Source of the DNA: Romboutsia weinsteinii
Lineage (GTDB): Bacteria > Bacillota > Clostridia > Peptostreptococcales > Peptostreptococcaceae
Length of the DNA: 64,000 nucleotides
Direction of reading: 5' to 3'
Assembly: GCF_002250835.2 (NCBI RefSeq)
Contig: NZ_NOJY02000001.1
Span: 1-64,000 of the forward strand
Shown here: positions 1 to 7,981 of the stretch, one piece after another
How the letters are laid out: each line of letters opens with the position of its first letter
How positions within the stretch are numbered: the first letter of the stretch is position 1
The notes under the pieces: generated by a model
The model's input: only the letters and a program-made list of their open reading frames with translations
What the model was told of the DNA's origin: nothing
Database searches by the model: none
Position numbers and translations under genes: made by a program

Positions 1-1
1 A

Positions 2-148
2 ATAGTATTATTCTTCTTGTTCTTAGCCTTTGGTGACTGCTGGGTAGATATAGATATAATGGCTTGGATACCTTTCTTAATCTTATTACTAATAACTTGT
101 TCTTGTGCAGGATTCTTTGGTGACGATGATGGATGCGGTTGCTGCTAA
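2..148 (+). CDS. Small membrane protein with Cys-rich tail (5' end outside window)
   Basis: Only the last 48 codons are in the window, so the start is unknown. The visible part has two hydrophobic stretches separated by a short acidic segment (GDCWVDID). It ends in a glycine/cysteine tail, DDDGCGCC, directly before TAA. A strong terminator follows 20 bases later. I do not recognise the family. Short proteins of this shape occur in spore-forming clostridia, but no function can be given. The terminal cysteines could serve cross-linking or metal binding (inference). Confidence 0.55.
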   Translation: MVLFFLFLAFGDCWVDIDIMAWIPFLILLLITCSCAGFFGDDDGCGCC

Positions 149-167
149 GGGGATTAAATTAATTTAG

Positions 168-203
168 AAATACTGGTGATTTATCACCAGTATTTTTTTT
201 TAT
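168..203 (+). terminator. Rho-independent terminator
   Basis: A perfect 12-bp stem (AAATACTGGTGA / TCACCAGTATTT) with a 4-nt loop runs into a long T tract. It ends the transcript of the partial gene at the left edge. Confidence 0.9.
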
Positions 204-397
204 TTCTATTTTTAATTTCGAATAGCTAATATTGAATAAAAGTAATGGATAAACTACATACTGAAAATAATAGAATATTTCGAGAAAGAATAAGATATAG
301 CTATTTATATAATACAAATTTTATGGTAAAATATAATTTTAATAAGACGAAGTTCGATTTTGAAATAAATAATAATGAGATGAGGAGGGACTTTGAC

Positions 398-1411
398 ATG
401 AAAAAGAATATAACTATAAAAGATGTTGCAAAACAAGCAGGAGTTTCAATATCTACTGTATCTAGAGTTATAAATGATTCAAAGCCAGTAACGGATGAAG
501 TTAAGCAAAAGGTTTTAGATGTAATAAAGGAAACAGGATATATTCCAAATCCTCTTGCAAGAAGTCTAGTAACTAAGAAGAGTCAATTAATAGGAGTAAT
601 AGTTCCTGAATTATCAGATTCTTTCGTAAATGAAATATTAAATGGTATAGAAGAAGTGGCAAAGATGTACGATTATGATATACTTTTAGCTAATACTTAC
701 TCAAGCAAAGAGCAAGAATTAAAAAGTATAAATCTATTAAGAGCAAAGCAAGTAGAAGGTATTGTTATGATATCTTGGTTAGTTGATGAAGATCAAATAA
801 ATTATATAGAGAATTGCGGAATACCTGCCACATACATTAGTAAGACGGCTAGAGATTATGATATATACTCAGTTAGTACAAGTAACGAAGAAGCTACTTA
901 TGATATGACTAAGTATCTTATAGATCAAGGACATGAAAAAATTGCATTTGTAATGACAAGTAAAGATGATACATGTCTAGAAAGAGAAAGATTCTCTGGA
1001 TATTCAAATGCATTAAAAGAGCATAATATAGAAATAGATACAAATCTAGTTAAGCGTGGAGGTACAACTTACGAGACAGGGTATACTTGTATGAAAGAGC
1101 TTCTAGATGAAGGTGTAGTTCCACATGCAGCATTTGTTACAGGAGATGAGGCTGCAATAGGTGCTATAAATGCTATATGTGATGCTGGGTATAGAGTACC
1201 AGAAGATATTTCTGTAGCTGGATTTAATGATGTTAAACTAGCTAAAATATATAGACCTAAATTAACTACAGTATTCCAACCACTATATGATATGGGTGCA
1301 GTTGCAATGAGAATGGTAATAAAGATGATAAACAATGAACCACTAGAAAGTAAAAAGATAGAACTTCCATACCAAATAGTTGAAAGAGAAAGTGTAAAGT
1401 TAAGAAAATAA
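398..1411 (+). CDS. LacI/CcpA-family transcriptional regulator
   Basis: A 337-residue protein of normal LacI-family length. Residues 5-28 (ITIKDVAKQAGVSISTVSRV...) are the classic LacI helix-turn-helix and hinge start. The rest is the periplasmic-binding-protein-like sensor, with VTGDEAAIGAI and a typical C-terminal EPLESKKIELP segment. The frame is open back to position 245, but the start chosen here has GAGGAGGG 8 bases upstream. A TATAAT hexamer at 308-313 would also place transcription start inside the longer frame. It lies just before the hut operon with the same orientation and its own terminator. A role as hut repressor is plausible but unproven; a sugar-type effector or a CcpA-like global role is the alternative. 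Confidence 0.85.
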   Translation: MKKNITIKDVAKQAGVSISTVSRVINDSKPVTDEVKQKVLDVIKETGYIPNPLARSLVTKKSQLIGVIVPELSDSFVNEILNGIEEVAKMYDYDILLANTYSSKEQELKSINLLRAKQVEGIVMISWLVDEDQINYIENCGIPATYISKTARDYDIYSVSTSNEEATYDMTKYLIDQGHEKIAFVMTSKDDTCLERERFSGYSNALKEHNIEIDTNLVKRGGTTYETGYTCMKELLDEGVVPHAAFVTGDEAAIGAINAICDAGYRVPEDISVAGFNDVKLAKIYRPKLTTVFQPLYDMGAVAMRMVIKMINNEPLESKKIELPYQIVERESVKLRK

Positions 1412-1431
1412 ATATAAATTCTATTGAGATA

Positions 1432-1469
1432 AAGCATGTTATCAAGTTAATGATAGCATGCTTATTTTT
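1432..1469 (+). terminator. Terminator after the LacI-family gene
   Basis: A 13-bp stem with one G-T pair (AAGCATGTTATCA / TGATAGCATGCTT), a 6-nt loop and a following ATTTTTAT. It separates the regulator transcript from the hut operon. Confidence 0.8.
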
Positions 1470-1491
1470 ATATTTAAAAATTTAATATCAT

Positions 1492-1606
1492 TTGACAATA
1501 TAAGAAGGAAAATTAAAGATATATGTAGAAATATAAATTGTTAAAACTTATAGGATCAAAATATTTATTATCTAGATACACCATATGTTTTTGCAAAGTA
1601 TGCATA
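1492..1606 (+). promoter_or_regulatory. Probable hut promoter/operator region
   Basis: A perfect -35 hexamer TTGACA lies at 1492-1497, but no good -10 sits at 16-18 bp (TAAAGA at 1514 is the nearest). Further down is an imperfect inverted repeat, TTTTTGCA - AAGTA - TGCATAAAA (1588-1609), containing the palindrome TATGCATA (1599-1606), 20 bases before hutH. This is a candidate operator for the adjacent LacI-type protein. It lacks the central CG typical of LacI operators, so the assignment is weak. Confidence 0.3.
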
Positions 1607-1626
1607 AAAATTGAGGGGGTCAGGTT

Positions 1627-3195
1627 ATGAAAAGAATATTGATTGATGGAAGTAGTTTAACAATTGAGGATGTAATTAATATTACAAGACATAATTACAA
1701 GGTAGAATTAACAAAAGGAGCAATAGAAAAAGTTCAAAAGGCAAGAGACTTAGTTGATAAATTTGTAGAAGAAGAAAAAATTTCTTATGGTATAACTACG
1801 GGGTTTGGAAAATTTTCAGATGTAGCTATATCTAAAGAAGAAGCTCAAAAGCTACAAAAAAATTTGATAATAAGTCATGCTTGTGGTGTAGGAAATCCTT
1901 TTAGCGAAGACATAGTAAGAGGAATTATGGCTCTTAGAGTAAATGCATTATCAAAAGGGCATTCTGGAATAAGAATAAAAACATTACAAACTCTTGTAGA
2001 TATGCTTAATGAAGGTGTTCATCCAATAATACCTGAAAAAGGTTCATTAGGAGCTTCAGGAGACCTAGCTCCATTATCTCACATGGTATTAACTATGTTA
2101 GGAGAAGGTGAGGCTATTTATAAAGGCGACAGATTAAGTTCTAAAGAGGCTATGGAGAGAGCAGGTATAGATATAATAGATGATTTATCATCTAAAGAAG
2201 GTCTTGCTTTGATAAATGGAACTCAAGCAATGACTTCTGTTGGATTATTAACTTTATACGATGCAATAAACTTAGTAAAAACTGCTGATATAGCATTTGG
2301 TCTTACTATGGAGGGTCTAAATGGAATAACTTGTGCTATGGACAAAAAAGTTCATGGAGTTAGACCTCATATGGGACAAATAAATACGGCTAAAAATATA
2401 TTAGATATCCTAGAAGGTAGTGATATGACTACTAAACAAGGTGATCTTAGAGTTCAAGATGCTTACTCACTGAGATGTACACCTCAAATACATGGAGCAA
2501 GTAAAGATGCTTTAGGATATATAAAAGATAAAATTAATATAGAAATTAACTCAGTAACAGACAACCCAATTATATTCCCTGAACTAGAAGAAGTAATATC
2601 TGGAGGAAACTTCCATGGTCAACCAATGGCATTAAGTTTTGATTTCTTAGGAATAGCATTATCAGAGCTTGCTAATATATCAGAAAGAAGACTTGAAAAA
2701 TTAGTAAATCCAGCTATAAGTCATGGATTACCTGCATTTTTAACTAATAAGGGAGGGCTTAATTCTGGATTTATGATAGTTCAATATAGTGCAGCATCTT
2801 TAGTTTCAGAAAATAAGGTGTTAGCACATCCGGCAAGTGTAGACTCAATACCATCATCAGCAAATCAAGAAGACCATGTTTCTATGGGAACAATAGCAGC
2901 TAGAAAAGCAAAAGAGATAATGGAAAATGTAAGAAAAGTATTAGCAATGGAGATATTAGGAGCAGTGCAGGCTATAGATTTAAGAGGAAAGAAAACTCTA
3001 GGCAAAGGTACAGAGGCTGCTTATAAAATAGTTAGAGAGCATACAAGTTTTATTGATAAAGATAGAGTAATGTACAAAGAGATTAATATTTGTGAAGAAA
3101 TAGTAAAGAAAAACTTATTAGTTGAAGCAGTAGAAGAGGCATTGGGTAGTGAAATATTAGTTGATGAACAATTATTGGAAGAAAGCTTAATCTAA
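1627..3195 (+). CDS. hutH: Histidine ammonia-lyase
   Basis: The enzyme deaminates L-histidine to trans-urocanate, the first step of histidine degradation, in the cytoplasm. The 522-residue length is normal for the family. The MIO prosthetic group forms from A143-S144-G145, visible in GSLGASGDLAPLSH. Serine at 143 is the same number as in the well-studied pseudomonad enzyme. The conserved ITTGFG (residues 56-61) and the VTDNPI and QEDHVSMG motifs are present. ATG is preceded by GAGGGGG at 8 bases. It is the first gene of a four-gene operon, and hutU follows after an 18-base gap. Confidence 0.97.
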   Translation: MKRILIDGSSLTIEDVINITRHNYKVELTKGAIEKVQKARDLVDKFVEEEKISYGITTGFGKFSDVAISKEEAQKLQKNLIISHACGVGNPFSEDIVRGIMALRVNALSKGHSGIRIKTLQTLVDMLNEGVHPIIPEKGSLGASGDLAPLSHMVLTMLGEGEAIYKGDRLSSKEAMERAGIDIIDDLSSKEGLALINGTQAMTSVGLLTLYDAINLVKTADIAFGLTMEGLNGITCAMDKKVHGVRPHMGQINTAKNILDILEGSDMTTKQGDLRVQDAYSLRCTPQIHGASKDALGYIKDKINIEINSVTDNPIIFPELEEVISGGNFHGQPMALSFDFLGIALSELANISERRLEKLVNPAISHGLPAFLTNKGGLNSGFMIVQYSAASLVSENKVLAHPASVDSIPSSANQEDHVSMGTIAARKAKEIMENVRKVLAMEILGAVQAIDLRGKKTLGKGTEAAYKIVREHTSFIDKDRVMYKEINICEEIVKKNLLVEAVEEALGSEILVDEQLLEESLI

Positions 3196-3213
3196 ATTTT
3201 TAGGGGGATGCAT

Positions 3214-5256
3214 ATGAGTACTTTAGAGAGCACGATAGAAATTTCAAATGAAGATATAAAAGATGCAATGATTGTAAAATTAGATTTTATTCCTGAAAAG
3301 ACTCCAGAATTTATAGAAGGAATTAGAAGGGCTCCAAAAAGAGAAGCACATCTATCACAATCAGATATTAAACTTGCACTAAAAAATGCATTAAGGTATA
3401 TACCAGAGGAGTACCATGAAGAGTTAGCACCAGAGTTTTTTAATGAACTTATGACGATGGGGAGAATCTATGGATATAGATTTAGACCAGAAGGAAATCT
3501 TAAAGGTAGAAATATAGATACGTACAAAGGAAAATGCACTGAAGGTAAAGCGTTCCAAGTTATGATAGATAATAACTTAGATTTTGATATAGCACTATAC
3601 CCTTATGAGCTTGTTACTTATGGAGAGACTGGGCAAGTATTCCAAAACTGGATGCAATACAGATTAGTAATGCAATACTTAGAAAGATTAACAATTGATC
3701 AAACTTTAGTACTTCAATCAGGTCACCCTGTAGGCGTATTTAAATCAAAGCCTGATTCACCAAGAGTAATATTAACTAATGGCCTAATGATTGGTATGTT
3801 TGATAATCAAGAAGAATGGAAAAGAGCAGCTGCAATAGGTGTGTCCAATTATGGTCAAATGACGGCAGGTGGATGGATGTATATAGGTCCACAAGGAATT
3901 GTACATGGAACTTACTCTACATTATTAAATGCAGGTAGACTTGTTTTAGGTGTAGATAAAGATTCAGATTTAAGAGGGAAGCTATTTGTAACTTCAGGCT
4001 TAGGTGGAATGAGTGGTGCTCAAGGTAAAGCTGTAGAGATAGCTGGAGGAGTCGGAATTATTGCAGAGGTAGACTACTCTAGAATTGAAACTAGATATAC
4101 TCAAGGATGGGTAAGCGAAGTCGCTAAGTCTTGTAAGGAAGCTTTTGATAAGGCAAAAAAACATATAAATGAAGAGACACCTTGTGCGATTGCTTATCAT
4201 GGTAATATAGTTGAACTTCTTCAATATGCAGTAGATAATGATATAAATATTGATTTACTATCAGACCAAACCTCTTGTCATGCTGTTTATGATGGAGGAT
4301 ATTGTCCATATGGAATAAGCTTTGAAGAGAGAACTAGATTGTTAGCAGAGGATAAAGATAAATTTACAGAGTTAGTTGATAAAACTTTATTAAAGCACTT
4401 TGAATTAATTAAAAAATTACATAACAAGGGAGTTTACTTCTTTGATTATGGAAATAGTTTTATGAAGGCTATTTATGATGCTGGAGGTAAAGACATATCT
4501 AAAAACGGAATAGACGAAAAGGATGGATTTATATTCCCATCATACGTTGAAGATATATTAGGACCTCAATTATTTGATTATGGATATGGTCCATTTAGAT
4601 GGGTTTGTTTAAGTGGTGAAAAAGAAGATTTATTAAAAACTGATAAAGCAGCGATGGATTGTATAGATCCAAATAGAAGATATCAAGATAGGGATAACTG
4701 GGCATGGATAAGAGATGCAGATACAAATGGATTAGTTGTAGGAACGCAAGCTAGAATATTATATCAAGATGCTATGGGAAGAACTAATATAGCTCTTAAA
4801 TTTAATGATATGGTTAGATGTGGAGAAATAGGACCAGTAATGTTAGGAAGAGATCACCATGACGTTTCTGGAACAGATTCTCCATTTAGAGAAACATCAA
4901 ATATAAAAGATGGAAGTAATATAATGGCTGATATGGCTACTCATTGTTTTGCAGGAAACTGTGCAAGAGGAATGAGCTTAGTAGCTCTTCACAATGGTGG
5001 AGGTGTTGGTATAGGTAAGTCTATTAATGGTGGATTTGGAATGGTACTTGATGGATCAGTAAGAGTAGATGATATACTAAGAACTGCTATGCCATGGGAT
5101 GTTATGAATGGAGTTGCTAGACGTGCTTGGGCAAGAAATGAAAACTCAATAACTACAGTAATGGAATATAACAAAATGTGTGAAGGAAAAGATCATATAA
5201 CTCTTCCATACTTGGTAGATGAAGATTTAATAAATGAAGTTATAGAAAAGCTATAA
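3214..5256 (+). CDS. hutU: Urocanate hydratase (urocanase), long form
   Basis: It adds water to urocanate to give 4-imidazolone-5-propanoate using tightly bound NAD+. At 680 residues it is the long urocanase type (many bacterial enzymes are about 555). Visible motifs are the glycine-rich TSGLGGMSGAQGKAVEIAGG for NAD binding, the cysteine-containing SDQTSCHAVYDGGYCPYG, and RDHHDVSGTDSPFRET. An upstream in-frame ATG at 3208 touches the GGGGG ribosome site, so the ATG at 3214, 6 bases behind it, is preferred. It lies between hutH and hutI in one operon. Confidence 0.96.
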   Translation: MSTLESTIEISNEDIKDAMIVKLDFIPEKTPEFIEGIRRAPKREAHLSQSDIKLALKNALRYIPEEYHEELAPEFFNELMTMGRIYGYRFRPEGNLKGRNIDTYKGKCTEGKAFQVMIDNNLDFDIALYPYELVTYGETGQVFQNWMQYRLVMQYLERLTIDQTLVLQSGHPVGVFKSKPDSPRVILTNGLMIGMFDNQEEWKRAAAIGVSNYGQMTAGGWMYIGPQGIVHGTYSTLLNAGRLVLGVDKDSDLRGKLFVTSGLGGMSGAQGKAVEIAGGVGIIAEVDYSRIETRYTQGWVSEVAKSCKEAFDKAKKHINEETPCAIAYHGNIVELLQYAVDNDINIDLLSDQTSCHAVYDGGYCPYGISFEERTRLLAEDKDKFTELVDKTLLKHFELIKKLHNKGVYFFDYGNSFMKAIYDAGGKDISKNGIDEKDGFIFPSYVEDILGPQLFDYGYGPFRWVCLSGEKEDLLKTDKAAMDCIDPNRRYQDRDNWAWIRDADTNGLVVGTQARILYQDAMGRTNIALKFNDMVRCGEIGPVMLGRDHHDVSGTDSPFRETSNIKDGSNIMADMATHCFAGNCARGMSLVALHNGGGVGIGKSINGGFGMVLDGSVRVDDILRTAMPWDVMNGVARRAWARNENSITTVMEYNKMCEGKDHITLPYLVDEDLINEVIEKL

Positions 5257-5283
5257 TATTAATCAGTTAAATGGAGTGAGAAT

Positions 5284-6558
5284 ATGGGAGTAGATTTAGT
5301 AGTAAAAAATATTGGAAAGCTTGTTACAATGAGAGGTAACTCTTCTCCTAGAGTTGGAGAGGAAATGAATAACTTAGAAATACTAGAAAATGCATATATA
5401 GCTATAGAAAATGGTAAGTTTGTTGCAATTGGAATAGGTGAAGGATATGAAGATATAGTAAGTAAATATACAAGAATCGAAAATGCAAATGGACTTTTGG
5501 TAACTCCTGGACTTATAGATGCACATACGCATCTAGTTCATGGAGGATCAAGGGAAAATGAATTTTCTAAAAAATTGTCAGGGGTACCTTACATAGAGGT
5601 GCTTAAACAAGGTGGTGGAATACTAAGTACTGTAAGAAGTACTAAAGAAGCTACTTTTGATAATTTGTACACAAAAGCTAAGAAAAGTTTAGATAGGATG
5701 TTAGAATTTGGGGTTACGACTATAGAATCTAAAAGTGGATATGGGCTTGAGCTAGATACAGAGCTAAAGCAACTTAAAGTTGCGAAGGAATTAGATAAGT
5801 ATCATCCAGTAGACCTTGTTCATACGTTTTTAGGAGCTCATGCTATTCCAGTTGAGTATAAAGATAATCATAAGCAATTTATAGATATATTAGTCGAAGA
5901 TATGATGCCTAAGATAAAAGACTTAGATCTTGCAGAGTTCTGTGATGTATTTTGTGAAGATGGAGTATTTACAATAGAAGAAAGTGAATACATACTTAAT
6001 AAATCAAAAGAATTAGGTTATAAGTTGAAAATTCATGCAGATGAGATAGTATCTTTAGGAGGGGCTGAACTTTCAGCGAAACTAGGATGCACATCATCAG
6101 ACCACTTGATGGCTGCAAGTGAAGAGGGTATGAAGCAAATGGCACAAAGCGGAGTAATAGCTAATATACTACCGGGGACATCATTTAATCTAAATAAATC
6201 TTATGCTGATGCTAGAAAAATGATAGAACTAAAAGTTCCTGTAAGTTTGTCTAGCGACTATAATCCAGGAAGCTGCCCAAGTGAAAATCTACAATTTATA
6301 ATGCAGCTTGGGTGTTTAGGATTAAAAATGACACCAAATGAAGTGTTAAGTGCAGTAACTATAAATGCAGCTCATGCAATTGATAGACAAGATGAAATAG
6401 GTTCGATAGAAGTAGGTAAGAAGGCAGACTTAGCAATTTTTGATGCACCAAATGTAGAGTATTTAATGTATCACTTTGGAATAAATCATATAGATAGAGT
6501 TTATAAAGAAGGACAATTAGTAGTAGATAACAAGCAAGTTATCTATGATAATAAATAG
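5284..6558 (+). CDS. hutI: Imidazolonepropionase
   Basis: It opens the imidazolone ring to give N-formimino-L-glutamate. It is a 424-residue amidohydrolase-fold enzyme. The metal-binding H81-x-H83 sits in LIDAHTHLVHGG. Later metal/catalytic positions are seen in FLGAHAIP, KIHADEI and SSDYNPGSCPS. ATG follows GGAGTGA by 5 bases, and the gene starts 27 bases after hutU. This is the third step of the pathway. The product needs a formiminotransferase or formiminoglutamase that is not in this window. Confidence 0.97.
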   Translation: MGVDLVVKNIGKLVTMRGNSSPRVGEEMNNLEILENAYIAIENGKFVAIGIGEGYEDIVSKYTRIENANGLLVTPGLIDAHTHLVHGGSRENEFSKKLSGVPYIEVLKQGGGILSTVRSTKEATFDNLYTKAKKSLDRMLEFGVTTIESKSGYGLELDTELKQLKVAKELDKYHPVDLVHTFLGAHAIPVEYKDNHKQFIDILVEDMMPKIKDLDLAEFCDVFCEDGVFTIEESEYILNKSKELGYKLKIHADEIVSLGGAELSAKLGCTSSDHLMAASEEGMKQMAQSGVIANILPGTSFNLNKSYADARKMIELKVPVSLSSDYNPGSCPSENLQFIMQLGCLGLKMTPNEVLSAVTINAAHAIDRQDEIGSIEVGKKADLAIFDAPNVEYLMYHFGINHIDRVYKEGQLVVDNKQVIYDNK

Positions 6559-6584
6559 ATTTAAATAGCTTTGGAGGGGAATAT

Positions 6585-7229
6585 ATGAAACTAATAGATA
6601 TGACTGTTGTAGAATTTGCTAATGAGGTAGATTCAAATTCGCCAGCACCTGGTGGGGGTTCGGTATCAGCTCTAGCAAGTAATATAGGGATAGGCCTTGC
6701 TAGAATGATGGCACACCTAAGTTTTGGTAAAAAGAAATACGAAAGCTTAGACGAAAGCATAAGACTTGAGTTTGTTGATAGATTTAACAAGCTAGGTGAT
6801 ATAAGAGAACAATTAATAAATCTTGTAGATGAAGATAGTGAATCATTTAATGAATTTATGAAAGCTATAAAAATGCCAAAGGATACACCTGAGCAAATAG
6901 AGGCTAGAAAATTAGAAATGCATAATGCAACGTTATTTTCTATAGAAGTCCCTTTTAAAACAGCTCAACTTTCTTTAGAAGCCTTACAATTAATACCTTA
7001 CTTAATAGGATATGGAAATCAAAATGCTATAACTGATATTGGTGTAGGTACATTAATGCTTTATACTGGCTTAGAAGGTGCTATATTAAATGTAAAGGTT
7101 AATTTATCTGGCATTGAGGATAAGCAAATATGTGCTGTATACTCACAAAAAAGTAAAGAAATACTTTCAAAAGCAAAAGAAATAAAAGATGACATACTAC
7201 AAAATATACATTCAAAAATAGATAATTAG
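6585..7229 (+). CDS. Cyclodeaminase/cyclohydrolase family protein (FchA / FTCD C-terminal type)
   Basis: A 214-residue, mostly helical protein matching the formiminotetrahydrofolate cyclodeaminase domain. The signature SNSPAPGGGSVSALA is at residues 17-31, with FGKKKYE and DEDSESFNEFMKAIKMPK following. Members either remove ammonia from 5-formimino-THF (FTCD C-terminal half) or hydrolyse methenyl-THF (FchA). Placement as the last hut gene argues for the one-carbon branch that handles the formimino group. The partner formiminotransferase domain is absent here. The ribosome site is GGAGGGG. The gene ends inside a perfect inverted repeat shared with the convergent neighbour. Confidence 0.85.
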   Translation: MKLIDMTVVEFANEVDSNSPAPGGGSVSALASNIGIGLARMMAHLSFGKKKYESLDESIRLEFVDRFNKLGDIREQLINLVDEDSESFNEFMKAIKMPKDTPEQIEARKLEMHNATLFSIEVPFKTAQLSLEALQLIPYLIGYGNQNAITDIGVGTLMLYTGLEGAILNVKVNLSGIEDKQICAVYSQKSKEILSKAKEIKDDILQNIHSKIDN

Positions 7230-7278
7230 TAATAAAAAAAGAAATCCAAAGGGATTTCTTTTTTTATTACTAATTATC
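7221..7278. terminator. Bidirectional terminator: perfect 27-bp inverted repeat spanning two stop codons
   Basis: The arms 7221-7247 and 7252-7278 are exact reverse complements around a 4-nt AAAG loop. Each arm contains a 7-base A or T run next to GAAATCC/GGATTTC, so the hairpin has a U tract on both strands. The outer part of each arm is GATAATTAG, the last two codons (Asp-Asn) and stop of both convergent genes. Confidence 0.9.
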
Positions 7279-7767
7279 AGAACTAGATTTATTAGAACTA
7301 GATTTTTTCACTTTTTTAACAACCTTCTTAGTTTTTTTATGTGTAGGTGTAGTAGCTTCAGTAGTAGATCCTACGGAAGAGTTTTTGCTAGATTTAGCTT
7401 TTTCAGGTCTAACTTTTTTAGAAGAATTTTCAGTTGAATGTGAGACCTTTGATGTATGAGTTTCTGAAGTAGGATGTGTTTTCTTACTTTTAGTTTTCTT
7501 GCCTTCGATCTTACTTTGAACTTCTGCATTTGATATTTTATTCATTATTACATCTAGTTTTTTTCTTTGATCTTCATCTAAGAAAGCTTTGAACTTTGAA
7601 ACAACCTCTTCTTTACCTTCAAGGTTTTTCCCCAACTTAACAAGTTCATCCATTAATTCATTTTCAGACTTACCTTTATAACTATCAGCTATCTTTTCTA
7701 TTTTGTCCTTATCGATATTTTTACTCTTAGCCATTTTTTCTAGAGAGTCTGTATCTATTTTTTTCAT
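7270..7767 (-). CDS. Lysine/serine-rich hypothetical protein
   Basis: A 165-residue protein I do not recognise. Residues 1-87 look helical and charged (two KDKIEKIADSYKG-like segments, ELMDELVKLGKNLEG). Residues 88-165 are low complexity, dominated by K, S and T, and end KKVVKKVKKSSSNKSSSDN. The motif VKKVKK is shared with the divergently encoded acidic-tail protein at 7982-8836. The start has AAAGGGG 8 bases upstream. The disordered basic tail suggests binding to an acidic polymer (nucleic acid or an acidic protein), which is inference. Its position near cdeC and a SigK-like promoter makes a spore role possible. Confidence 0.75.
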   Translation of the reverse strand: MKKIDTDSLEKMAKSKNIDKDKIEKIADSYKGKSENELMDELVKLGKNLEGKEEVVSKFKAFLDEDQRKKLDVIMNKISNAEVQSKIEGKKTKSKKTHPTSETHTSKVSHSTENSSKKVRPEKAKSSKNSSVGSTTEATTPTHKKTKKVVKKVKKSSSNKSSSDN

Positions 7768-7916
7768 ATAAAATGCCCCTTTCTATAATATATATTGGAT
7801 TACGCTCATATTATTTATATATAGAAACAATCTGGTAATGGTGAAGGATATATGAGATATAAGATAAATAAATTTTCTTATAGATAATGTATATGCATTT
7901 AATTAATAAAAAAGTA

Positions 7917-7944
7917 ACACTAACAACAAAGAAAACATACTTTA
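7917..7944 (+). promoter_or_regulatory. SigK/SigE-like sporulation promoter
   Basis: AC at 7917-7918, then 17 bases, then CATACTTTA at 7936-7944. This fits the late mother-cell pattern AC-N16/17-CATANNNTA exactly. It lies 38 bases before the TTG start of the acidic-tail protein. No SigA-like pair is obvious there. Confidence 0.5.
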
Positions 7945-7981
7945 TATATGAGGAGTAGTATATATTAAGGGGTGACTAAGA

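Noticed and set aside
245-397. N-terminal extension of the LacI-family protein
   Set aside because: No ribosome site at 245, the extension is Asn/Tyr/Phe-rich AT translation, and the usual LacI start with GAGGAGGG is at 398.
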